The position numbers and the translations under genes are program-made. A DNA stretch of 40,709 bases from Alphaproteobacteria bacterium (GTDB lineage Bacteria > Pseudomonadota > Alphaproteobacteria > CAAHEQ01 > UBA3637), in contig JAGDDD010000027.1 of assembly GCA_017958225.1 (NCBI GenBank), forward strand, positions 1 through 40,709. Direction: 5' to 3'. Positions 24,586 through 32,618 of this stretch are shown piece by piece (position 1 is the first letter of the stretch; every line of letters begins with the position of its first letter). A model generated the notes under the pieces. It saw only the letters and a program-made list of their open reading frames with translations, ran no database searches and was not told the origin of the DNA.

Positions 24586-25092
24586 TTATTTCAACTTTTG
24601 AACCGCCAAAACGTCGGTCAATTGCTGGCTGGCATCTTCAAAAGAGATGTTCTTTTGCGCCGCATACTCGGATGACAAGCGGTTAAACGCCACCTCGAAC
24701 ATTTGATGTTCGCTGTAAGATTGCTCGCTTTTTTCGTTTGTCTTGTGTAAATCGCGAATCACCTCGGCAATTTGGCACGGGTCGCCGGAATTGATTTTGG
24801 CTTCATATTCCATAGAACGACGGCTCCACATGGTCTTTTTGACCTTGGGTTTGGCACGCAAAGTTTCCACCGCCTGCGCCATAATGGCTTCAGAAGCAAT
24901 CGGACGCAAGCCCGACTGAGCCGCCTTGCCGCTGGGGATCTTCATATCCATTTTATCCTTATCAAAGGACACGACAATCATATCTAATTTTTGGCCGGCA
25001 ATATCATAACTGGCGATATCTTTGACTTTCCCGACGCCATGAGCCGGATAGACAACAAAATCACCCGGGTTAAATTGACAGGTTTTAGACAT
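24586..25092 (-). CDS. CarD-family RNA polymerase-binding regulator
   Basis: A 168-residue protein of the CarD/CdnL type. The N-terminal RNA-polymerase-interacting Tudor-like domain reads GDFVVYPAHGVGKVKDIASY. The C-terminal helical domain contains TMWSRRSMEYEAKINSGDPC with the Trp that props open the melted promoter, then QIAEVIRDL. These proteins stabilise open complexes, notably at stable-RNA promoters. The ATG follows AAAAAGGTG. The promoter is an extended -10 type. The adjoining tRNA-Ser seems to be co-transcribed. Confidence 0.9.
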   Translation of the reverse strand: MSKTCQFNPGDFVVYPAHGVGKVKDIASYDIAGQKLDMIVVSFDKDKMDMKIPSGKAAQSGLRPIASEAIMAQAVETLRAKPKVKKTMWSRRSMEYEAKINSGDPCQIAEVIRDLHKTNEKSEQSYSEHQMFEVAFNRLSSEYAAQKNISFEDASQQLTDVLAVQKLK

Positions 25093-25125
25093 AGTTACAC
25101 CTTTTTTCTCTTACAATGTGGGGAG

Positions 25126-25134
25126 ATTATACCA
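25126..25134 (-). promoter_or_regulatory. Extended -10 promoter of carD
   Basis: On the minus strand TGG directly precedes a perfect TATAAT (25131-25126), an extended -10. No good -35 is seen, only T-rich sequence. Confidence 0.6.
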
Positions 25135-25175
25135 CAAAAAATGATAAAAATAAAGCAAAAAATGCAGGCGGCGGA

Positions 25176-25415
25176 TTAGCCTTTGGCTTCCGGCCACTCT
25201 TTTGCCTTTTCGGCGTTGAACTTCACCCATTTGGCATCGGCTTCATCGGCCGGTTTAATCGCAGATTGCGGGCAATCGCCAATGCAGATACCACAGTCAA
25301 TGCACTTATCCGGATCAACGACAACCATCGCCTCGCCTTCATGAAAAGCGCCCACAGGGCACACAGACACGCATGTTTTGCACAAAATACATGAATCATT
25401 TACAACTGACGGCAT
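25176..25415 (-). CDS. 2[4Fe-4S] ferredoxin
   Basis: A 79-residue electron carrier. Two cluster motifs are seen: CILCKTCVSVCP (Cys 9, 12, 15, 19) and CIDCGICIGDCP (Cys 38, 41, 44, 48). The C-terminal extension (KWVKFNAEKAKEWPEAKG) is like that of proteobacterial FdxA ferredoxins, but both sites here have the full CxxCxxCxxxCP spacing, so two 4Fe clusters are expected rather than 3Fe plus 4Fe. AAAGGA precedes the ATG. It is a plausible partner of the PFOR at 16383. It diverges from htpG. Confidence 0.92.
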   Translation of the reverse strand: MPSVVNDSCILCKTCVSVCPVGAFHEGEAMVVVDPDKCIDCGICIGDCPQSAIKPADEADAKWVKFNAEKAKEWPEAKG

Positions 25416-25562
25416 AATTTTTTCCTTTCATATATGCATTGATAACTTTGTCTATATTGTGCTTGAACACAAAAAATTGCAAGTCTTTTTTTTCAAAACA
25501 GGTTGATTTTTTTGCACCCCTATCCCATATAGCATATATAAGTATTACAAAAGGAGTTTATG

Positions 25563-27412
25563 ATGACAAAAGAACAGCACTCATTTCAAGCTCAGGTTGA
25601 GCAAGTTTTGAACATTGTAATCAACTCAATGTATTCTCACAACGAGATTTTCTTGCGCGAGTTGATTTCCAACGCGTCCGATGCCTGTGATAAATTGAGA
25701 TACACCGCGCTGACCCATCCCGAGTGGGCCGGCAGCGCCAAGGACTTCAAGATTCTGCTTGTTCCCGACAAAGCCAAAGGCACACTAACCGTAACGGACA
25801 ATGGTATCGGTATGGACAAAGAGGACTTGATTCACGACCTGGGCACGATTGCGCAATCAGGCACGCAAGAGTTTATGAGCCGTCTGACCGGCGACAAGCA
25901 AAAAGATATGGCGCTTATCGGCCAATTCGGTGTCGGTTTTTACTCAGCCTTCATGGTGGCAGACAAAATTACCGTTATTTCAAAGAAAATCGGTCAAGAC
26001 AAGGGCTATATGTGGGAATCGGACTGCAAAAGCGGCTTTGAAATCAGCCCAACCAAAGACGCCGAACAAGGAACAAAGATTATTCTTTCATTGAAAAAGG
26101 ACTTTATGGAATATACAGACCCGACGCGCTTGCGCTTTGTGGTGCAACAATACTCCAACCATATTGATATCCCTATTGTGCTGAAGGCCGGCACGCAGGA
26201 AGAAACCGTCAATGCAGCCTCTTCGCTATGGACACGCCCCAAATCAAAGATTACGCCCGAGCAGTATTTACAATTTTATCGCCATATTGCGCACGCATTT
26301 GATGAGCCTTGGGATACCATACATTACAGTGCAGAAGGTGTGGTCGATTACACAGCATTGCTGTTTATTCCTACCCAAGCGCCTTTTGATTTGTTCCAGC
26401 CGGAGCAAACGCACGGGCTTCACCTGTATGCGAATCGGGTCTTTATTTCGGACGAAATCCCCGACTTGCTGCCGCATTATCTGCGTTTTGTCAAAGGCGT
26501 CATTGACACCAATGCCCTGCCCTTGAACGTATCTAGAGAAATGCTGCAACACACGCCGGCTTTGGCCAAAATCAAGACAGGCCTGGTGCGGCGTTTGCTC
26601 AAAGAATTGAAGGACAAGTCCAAAGATGAGGCTAAATACAAGACCTTTGGGAAAACTGTGGCATCGTCTTTAAGGAAGGCCTGTATGAAGATCATGAAAA
26701 TGCCGAAGCGATTGCCGACCTATGCCGCTTTGATACCTCTCATGGCAACGAATTGACGACTTTAGAGGCCTATGTCCAGCGTATGCCAAAAAAACAGAAA
26801 AACATTTATTTTATTACCGGCGACAACAAGGAAATGTTGCAAAATAACCCGCAACTGGAAGGCTTTACCGCACGCGGTATTGAAGTGTTGCTGTTATCAG
26901 ATCCGATTGATGAGTTCTGGACACAGGTCTTTACCGCCTATAAAGGCCACCCCATTTTGTCCATTGCGCACCCTGGCGACGATTTGGACGATATCAAAGG
27001 CGCAGATACGAAGGATGGCAAGCCATTGGATGCGGCCACGCAAGACCTGTTGATTGGCAAAATAAAAGGCCTGTTGCATGATGAAGTGGCCGATGTGCAA
27101 GCAACTAACCGCTTGCATAAAAGTCCGGTCGCCCTGATTAGCACTTCACCGCAAATCAGCCTACATCTGGAGCGGATGATGAAATTGCACAAACAGCCGA
27201 TGCCACACAATGATCGCCTGTTGCAAATCAATCCTCAACATCCGTTGATCAAGCATTTGGCGAACAATATTACGCACAATAAGAATGTGGAACAAACAGA
27301 AGATACCATTTTCTTGCTGTATGAACAGGCGCGAATCTGCGAAGGCGAAGGTGTGAAAGACCCTGCCCGCTTTACAGAAAGGCTCAATCGTCTGTTAGAA
27401 AACCAGTTATGA
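25563..27412 (+). pseudogene. htpG: htpG (Hsp90 chaperone), interrupted by a single-base frameshift
   Basis: HtpG is a dimeric ATP-dependent chaperone of about 620 residues. The first part (to 26648) has the GHKL ATPase motifs FLRELISNASDACDKLRY, DNGIGM, LGTIAQSGT and GQFGVGFYSAFMV, and the middle domain with PLNVSREMLQ. At 26646-26651 the frame breaks: reading ACC TTT GGG gives nonsense and a stop at 26756. Adding one T (TTT TGG GAA AAC TGT GGC) restores the expected F-W-E-x-C-G-I and joins the second frame, which runs to 27412 with TTLEAYVQRM and a normal C-terminus. The corrected product is about 616 residues. AAGGAG precedes ATGs at 25560 and 25563; I favour the second by spacing. The cause is either a real mutation or an indel error in a T run. 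The last 6 bases overlap the convergent gene. Confidence 0.88.
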
Positions 27413-28795
27413 AAACAGGTTATTGAAGATAGAGTTTGACGGCTCTTCCTCTTTCTTGGGTTGCTGGCGATTTTCTTGTTTCTTCAAACCTGCCTGGATA
27501 TCTTCCGGCGCCATTTGCGATTCAACCGCCTGCAAGGTTTGATCCACAAGCAATCTTAACTGCCCTTTGGCTGTCTTTTCCGCCTCTTTCAACCACATAT
27601 AGCATTCTGACGGATTTAAGGGGAATTGTTCGCCTTCACAGTAACCTTGCGCCACACGATATTGTGCCTCGGCATTGCCGGCTTCGGCCGCCTTCAAATA
27701 CCACTGCATAGCGGTTTGCTTATCCTGCAAGCGCACTTCCACTAATTTACCCCAATACAAATACGCATCCGGATGACCGCTGGAGCCCCATTGATTGATT
27801 TTTTCTTCAATAGCGGACACATCTCTGGTCAAAATCGCCTTTTCAATTTCATCCGAGTTGATAGCGTAAGCCGAGCCACTGGACAACTGCATTAGGCTGG
27901 AGCCTTGTAGAGTTGCCAACGTCGCTTCATCATTAAAGCCGGGAATGGTCGGCGTCGGCGCCGTCAGCTCTTCAGGCGGCACTGTCTCTTGCGGCTGACG
28001 CACAACCCATTTGCGCACAGCCTCTTGCATGATATCCAAATCGACAGCCTTTTTAACCAATTGCGCTGCTTCATCACGATGTTTTGCTGCTTCCACACCA
28101 ATTTCGTCCGTGTTATACGCGGCAACAATGCTAAACCAGATATAAGCGCGCCCGATGTTTTTCAAACGCCCTTCCATCAAGGACAAGGTGGCTAAATCGT
28201 ATTGAGCTTGCACATAACCTTGTTGCGCGGCGCGTGTAAACCAAGTTACGGCCATTTGGTGATCTTGCGGAATACCACGTCCGTATAAGTATAACGTGGC
28301 CAGCTTGTATTGCGCAGGAGCAAAGCCCTGCAAGGCCGACAGCTTATAAAAACCGGCAGCATAAACATAGTTTTGTTCCACCGGATCGCCTTGCGCATAC
28401 AGCTCACCCAAAGTATATAACGCTTCTTTTTCACCGGCACGACCGGCAGAACGCAGCAATTCCAAAGCAGTACGTGTATCTTTTTCCACACCGTCGTTGT
28501 TGAGCAACATCACCGCCAACTTGGTGGCTGCCAACGTATTGCCTGCATTGTAAGAATCCAAGAAGAACTGCGCCGCACGCATTTTGTTTTGCGGCACACC
28601 CTGACCTTTTTGGTGCATCAAGCCCAAATAATACAGGGCAATGTTGTCACCGGCCTCGGCAGCGGTTTGGAACTCGGTATAAGCCATATCATAGTGCTGA
28701 TATTTGTAAAACTCCAAGCCTTTTTGCAAATCAGCCATCGCGGCAGTTGCCACAGACAAAGCCAACAGGGAACCTAAAAAAAGATGTTTCTTCAT
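27407..28795 (-). CDS. Secreted Sel1-repeat (TPR-like) protein
   Basis: A 462-residue protein. I choose the ATG at 28795, with GAGG 8 bases upstream; the one at 28801 is too close to it. Residues 1-22 (MKKHLFLGSLLALSVATAAM, then AD) form a signal peptide. At least six Sel1-like repeats follow, such as AGDNIALYYLGLMHQKGQGV, AQYKLATLYLYGRGIPQDH and AEAQYRVAQGYCEGE. A Pro-rich linker near residue 270 splits two repeat groups, and a Lys/Glu-rich tail ends the protein. Sel1 proteins are adaptor scaffolds for protein contacts, often in the envelope or at the host interface. The partner is unknown. It overlaps htpG by 6 bases tail to tail. Confidence 0.85.
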   Translation of the reverse strand: MKKHLFLGSLLALSVATAAMADLQKGLEFYKYQHYDMAYTEFQTAAEAGDNIALYYLGLMHQKGQGVPQNKMRAAQFFLDSYNAGNTLAATKLAVMLLNNDGVEKDTRTALELLRSAGRAGEKEALYTLGELYAQGDPVEQNYVYAAGFYKLSALQGFAPAQYKLATLYLYGRGIPQDHQMAVTWFTRAAQQGYVQAQYDLATLSLMEGRLKNIGRAYIWFSIVAAYNTDEIGVEAAKHRDEAAQLVKKAVDLDIMQEAVRKWVVRQPQETVPPEELTAPTPTIPGFNDEATLATLQGSSLMQLSSGSAYAINSDEIEKAILTRDVSAIEEKINQWGSSGHPDAYLYWGKLVEVRLQDKQTAMQWYLKAAEAGNAEAQYRVAQGYCEGEQFPLNPSECYMWLKEAEKTAKGQLRLLVDQTLQAVESQMAPEDIQAGLKKQENRQQPKKEEEPSNSIFNNLFS

Positions 28796-28860
28796 TGTCA
28801 TGTCCTCACATTGTTTTTTTTCAGTTTATAACAAAATCTTGCCCGCGTCTAGTTTATTTT

Positions 28861-29718
28861 TTATTTCATATACGATAAGGGGTCAACCGCCTTGGAGTTC
28901 TTACGAATTTCAAAGTGTAATTGAGGTTTATTCACGTTACCCGTAGAGCCGACTTTGGCAATCGTTTGCCCCTGCTTGACCACATCGCCGCGTTTGACCA
29001 GCAGAGAATCGTTATGCGCATAGGCAGTCACCCAATTGTTTTCGTGTTTTACCAAAAGCAAGTTACCGAAACCTTTAATTTCATTACCGGCATAGGCCAC
29101 AACGCCATTATCGGCCGCTTTCACAGGCGTTCCCTTGGCCGCTGCTATGTTGATACCATCGTTTTTCTGTCCGTTGCCCGAAGCCCCGAAGTGCGAGACC
29201 ACCTTGCCGGAAGCCGGCCATGTGAATTTGCCCGTTCTTTTAGGCGCTGTCAAAGCGGGCTGTTTCTTTTTGGCCGCCGCCACACGTGAGGTTTGTGCCG
29301 AACTGCTTGTTGAGGTTGAAGAAGGAGTCGATAAATCGGCAACCATTGTCTGTCCGTTGTGTGTCGGAATACGCAACTTCTGGCCGATTTTCAAAGTCCA
29401 AGGGGCCCCAATACCGTTGTATGCGCCCAAGGCCTTAAAACTGACCTTGTATTTTTTGGCAATGCTATAGATTGTATCCCCTTTGCGAACGGTATGCGTT
29501 TTCACAGAAGGAATAAACAGTTTTTGATTGACGGACAGGCGATACGGCGGGCGCAAGTTGTTGCGGGAAATAATCTGCTGCATCGGCACATCAAACTGAC
29601 GGGAAATAGAATACAGAGTATCCGATTTTTTCACCGTATAGGTATCCCCGCGGACAAAGGCTTGACAGCCCGTCAGGACACATACCAACAAACAACAGCC
29701 GATCCACCAAAGTTTCAT
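28861..29718 (-). CDS. LysM-LysM-M23 lipoprotein, NlpD-like murein hydrolase activator
   Basis: A 285-residue protein. The ATG is at 29718, with GAGG 9 bases upstream. The signal peptide ends in the lipobox LTGC, so Cys18 is lipidated. Two LysM domains follow (YTVKKSDTLYSISRQF near 28, HTVRKGDTIYSIAKKY near 76), then a Ser/Thr-rich linker and an M23/LytM domain (165-285). The first zinc-binding position of active M23 enzymes (HxxxD) reads NDGINI here, while AYAHND and LHFEIR remain. A degenerate site is typical of NlpD and EnvC, which activate amidases at division rather than cutting murein. It is the third gene of birA-rnj-nlpD, with 3 bases after the rnj stop. Confidence 0.88.
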   Translation of the reverse strand: MKLWWIGCCLLVCVLTGCQAFVRGDTYTVKKSDTLYSISRQFDVPMQQIISRNNLRPPYRLSVNQKLFIPSVKTHTVRKGDTIYSIAKKYKVSFKALGAYNGIGAPWTLKIGQKLRIPTHNGQTMVADLSTPSSTSTSSSAQTSRVAAAKKKQPALTAPKRTGKFTWPASGKVVSHFGASGNGQKNDGINIAAAKGTPVKAADNGVVAYAGNEIKGFGNLLLVKHENNWVTAYAHNDSLLVKRGDVVKQGQTIAKVGSTGNVNKPQLHFEIRKNSKAVDPLSYMK

Positions 29719-29721
29719 CAA

Positions 29722-31398
29722 CTATAACCTCAACAAATGAATCTCAATCAAGGGCTTTTTGCCATAATATTCCGAGATAAACTGACGAATAGCCGACCGC
29801 GCGGTCTCGTTAATCATCTGATCTTTTTTCAGGTTTTCTTCCGATATCTGCCCGATTTTTTCTTGGACAAAGTCAATGAGTTTCTGCTGATCGTCCTGTT
29901 CATTTTCAATCAGGCCAAAGGAAGAAATCTGAGGCGTCGTCAAGAAATGGCCGTCTTTATCAACCACCAAGGTAGCCACAACGGTGCCACCTTCCAACAT
30001 CTTGCGCCGCTTTTTAATCACTTCTGATTTCAGCGGAATAATCTTTTTGCCGTCCACCGCCATACAGCCCACGGGCACTTGCCCTAAAATATTCGGTTGC
30101 CCGTCGTTGAGCTCGACAACATCGCCCTCTTCCACAGTGATAGCCACTTTGGCGCCCCACGATTGAGCCAACTTTTTGTGTTCGGCAATCTGCAAAGGAT
30201 CTCCATGCACAGGAATAGCGATTTGCGGCTTTAACAGGCGGTATAGATACGCCATTTGATCGGCCGAAGGATGCCCGGACACGTGGACCAGTGTTTCCTG
30301 GTTGATAATAATGCGACAACCCAACGACATCAGGCGCTTTTGCACACTGGCAATAGCCAATTCGTTGCCGGGTATCACACGCGATGAGAAAATCACCGTG
30401 TCTCCCGGGGACAGTTGCGGCTGATTAGGCAAAGGCGCCGGCACCGCCAAACGCAACAACGCCGAGTGCGATTCGCCCTGACTGCCGGTGCAGATATAGA
30501 CAATTTCTTCCGGCTTGCACTGCAAAGACTCTTCTTCCGTCAAAAACTCAGGAACACCCTTCAAATAGCCGGTAGCGCGCGCCGCGCTGTCGATACGCCA
30601 TAAGGAACGTCCCATCAGACACACCTTGCGCTTCACACTTTTCGCCGCTTCGTAAATGCTCTCAATACGCGCGACATTCGAGGCAAAGCACGTCACAACT
30701 ATTCTGCCCTTTTGTTCAGCAAAAATCCTTTTCAGGTTTTCGCGCACATCCAACTCGGTGTTCTGATTTTCTCCCACAAAGACATTGGTCGAATCGCACA
30801 CCAAGGCCAACACACCTTTCTTGCCGATTTCTTTGAGCAAGTCCTCATTGTCCAGTTTGCCGCTTTTCAAGGGCTTGTCAAAGCGCCAATCGCCCGTATG
30901 GACAATGCGCCCTTCTTTTGTTTCAATCAGCAGCATATTCGGCTCGGGGATTGAGTGATGAGAGCTGACCATACGCACCTTAAAAGGTGGCAACTCCAAT
31001 TCGGCATCCATATCTACAATATTCAGGTCCGCACGCCCTAACAGGTTGGCCTCATCCAACTTGCCCTCAATCAGTTCGCCCGTAAAGGCGGTGGTGTAAA
31101 TCGGGCATTGCAGGTCCTTCCACAAATACGGAATAGCGCCGATGTGATCTTCATGCCCATGGGTAATCAGCAAAGCGACAATATCTTTCTTGTATTGTGC
31201 AATAAAACTGGCGTCCGGCACAAGCAAATCGACACCCGGCAGGTTATCGCCCGGAAAGCCCAAGCCACAATCCACAATCAGCCACTTGCCCTGATAGCCA
31301 TAGGCAAAAAAGTTCATCCCGATTTCCGAGCTGCCGCCCATAGGGATAAACACCAACGAATCTTTTGGTAAAACCAACTCTTGTTTTTCTTCTTCCAT
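29722..31398 (-). CDS. rnj: Ribonuclease J
   Basis: A 558-residue metallo-beta-lactamase/beta-CASP RNase with 5'-exo and endonuclease activity in mRNA decay and RNA maturation. The zinc motif HGHEDH is at residues 80-85. SSHHSIPEPN, IVHTGDWRFD, the beta-CASP region (VVTCFASNVARIESIYEAA) and VHVSGHPSADQM are all present. AAGGAA precedes the ATG. One base separates it from birA, an order seen in many Alphaproteobacteria. Confidence 0.95.
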   Translation of the reverse strand: MEEEKQELVLPKDSLVFIPMGGSSEIGMNFFAYGYQGKWLIVDCGLGFPGDNLPGVDLLVPDASFIAQYKKDIVALLITHGHEDHIGAIPYLWKDLQCPIYTTAFTGELIEGKLDEANLLGRADLNIVDMDAELELPPFKVRMVSSHHSIPEPNMLLIETKEGRIVHTGDWRFDKPLKSGKLDNEDLLKEIGKKGVLALVCDSTNVFVGENQNTELDVRENLKRIFAEQKGRIVVTCFASNVARIESIYEAAKSVKRKVCLMGRSLWRIDSAARATGYLKGVPEFLTEEESLQCKPEEIVYICTGSQGESHSALLRLAVPAPLPNQPQLSPGDTVIFSSRVIPGNELAIASVQKRLMSLGCRIIINQETLVHVSGHPSADQMAYLYRLLKPQIAIPVHGDPLQIAEHKKLAQSWGAKVAITVEEGDVVELNDGQPNILGQVPVGCMAVDGKKIIPLKSEVIKKRRKMLEGGTVVATLVVDKDGHFLTTPQISSFGLIENEQDDQQKLIDFVQEKIGQISEENLKKDQMINETARSAIRQFISEYYGKKPLIEIHLLRL

Positions 31399-31399
31399 C

Positions 31400-32086
31400 T
31401 TATTTTTCCTTCAATGCCGGATTAACATCACCGGCCATAATCACTTTAATTTGTCCTGTCGGCAAGCGCAAGCGCAAAAAACCGTCTTCTGACAGGCCTT
31501 CAAACTCACCTTCTAATGTTTCGTTTGGCAAGGCCACGCGAATGTGTTGCCCAATCCCTGTGGCGTATTCAAGCCACCGTCGGCGCACCGGGCCAAAGCC
31601 CATATCCATCAACTGTTGAATATTCTTTTCCAGGCAGGCCAGGCAAACGGACAGCAACTGTTCCACCGTGGGCACAGGTCCAACATCTTTCAGACATACT
31701 GTCTCATACAGCATATTTTTCTTGGGCGAAGAGACAATATTGACACCGATGCCCAAAATCACTTTCTCATCCGCATGCTCCAGCAACAGGCCGCACACTT
31801 TCTTGTTCTGTAAAAGGACATCATTGGGCCATTTCAAGCGTGGCGAATAAGACGCCAACGCGTCGGCAATGGCCAAACTGGCTGCAAAACCGTATAAATA
31901 AGGCTTATCATATTCGGGCAAAACCACAGAAAAGAACAGGTTACCCGGCTCGCTGACCCAGGTGCGCCCCATACGCCCGCGCCCCTGCTCTTGCCGGCGC
32001 GCCACAATGACCGAGCCGACAGGGTACGACTTCGCCACATCCTGCGTGCTACCGACACAATCAAAAAAATCAGGGGTTTCAAACAT
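31400..32086 (-). CDS. birA: Biotin--[acetyl-CoA-carboxylase] ligase
   Basis: A 228-residue, single-domain biotin protein ligase that adenylates biotin and attaches it to carboxyl-carrier protein. The GRGRMGRTW motif (biotinyl-AMP loop), LKWPNDVLLQNKKVCGLLLE and ILGIGVNI are the family signatures. There is no N-terminal helix-turn-helix, so it is not a repressor like E. coli BirA. The C-terminal SH3-like cap is present (LEGEFEGLSEDGFLRLR). AAGGA precedes the ATG. First gene of the birA-rnj-nlpD run. Confidence 0.93.
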   Translation of the reverse strand: MFETPDFFDCVGSTQDVAKSYPVGSVIVARRQEQGRGRMGRTWVSEPGNLFFSVVLPEYDKPYLYGFAASLAIADALASYSPRLKWPNDVLLQNKKVCGLLLEHADEKVILGIGVNIVSSPKKNMLYETVCLKDVGPVPTVEQLLSVCLACLEKNIQQLMDMGFGPVRRRWLEYATGIGQHIRVALPNETLEGEFEGLSEDGFLRLRLPTGQIKVIMAGDVNPALKEK

Positions 32087-32251
32087 TATTATATCCTTCT
32101 AGGGCTTAAATTACCAACATTTGACGCTAAAATCAAGCGTTAATTCCACCCCTTGGACATAAAAAATTGAAAAATTGTGTATTTTTTTCTTTTCTTTTGA
32201 AAAAAAAGTGTTACACTTGTCTTAATGGTGATTTAGAAAGGAGAGCCGACT

Positions 32252-32563
32252 ATGGTTGAAACTGTTGTGATTCCTGAAGGTGAATACGACCTTTTGCAGA
32301 ATGAAGACAACGAGATTTTGATGGCGATACGTGCTCGCATGGGTAACGTGGAAGATCCGCATATCTTGTATGATGGCGGAGACACCGTCCTTTTTTACAG
32401 AAACAACGAAACCAATTTCTTTATTGAAGCTATTCCGACAACGGTGCGCAAGTTGTTGTCCGAGGTCACGCAGTTGTTGATGATTGAAGTTCACGACGAC
32501 CAGATTGTGTCCGAATATACGGTGCCTGTGCGCAAAGTGGCTAAACTGCCCAGCCGTTCATAA
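32252..32563 (+). CDS. Small protein of unknown function
   Basis: A 103-residue acidic protein with AAAGGAG 9 bases before the ATG. No signal peptide, membrane segment or Cys is seen. The pattern of short strands (ETVVIPEGEYDLL, DTVLFYRNNETNFFIEAIP, QLLMIEVHDDQIVSEYTVPV) suggests a small alpha/beta domain. I do not recognise a family. It is monocistronic, diverges from birA and ends in the bidirectional terminator at 32580. Confidence 0.65.
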   Translation: MVETVVIPEGEYDLLQNEDNEILMAIRARMGNVEDPHILYDGGDTVLFYRNNETNFFIEAIPTTVRKLLSEVTQLLMIEVHDDQIVSEYTVPVRKVAKLPSRS

Positions 32564-32573
32564 ACAGATTATC

Positions 32574-32614
32574 AAAAAACACCCCGTCAATCTGGCGGGG
32601 TGTTTTGTTTTTTA
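32574..32614. terminator. Bidirectional terminator; reverse copy of the hairpin at 24451
   Basis: Arms at 32580-32586 and 32596-32602 (CACCCCG/CGGGGTG) have an A run on the left and a T run on the right, so the hairpin can stop transcription from both sides. The 23 bases 32580-32602 are the exact reverse complement of 24451-24473, loop included. Confidence 0.8.
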
Positions 32615-32618
32615 AGCG

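Noticed and set aside
26646-26657. Programmed -1 frameshift in htpG
   Set aside because: The GGGAAAA heptamer is out of phase with the zero frame, and no stimulatory hairpin is evident; HtpG is not known to use frameshifting.
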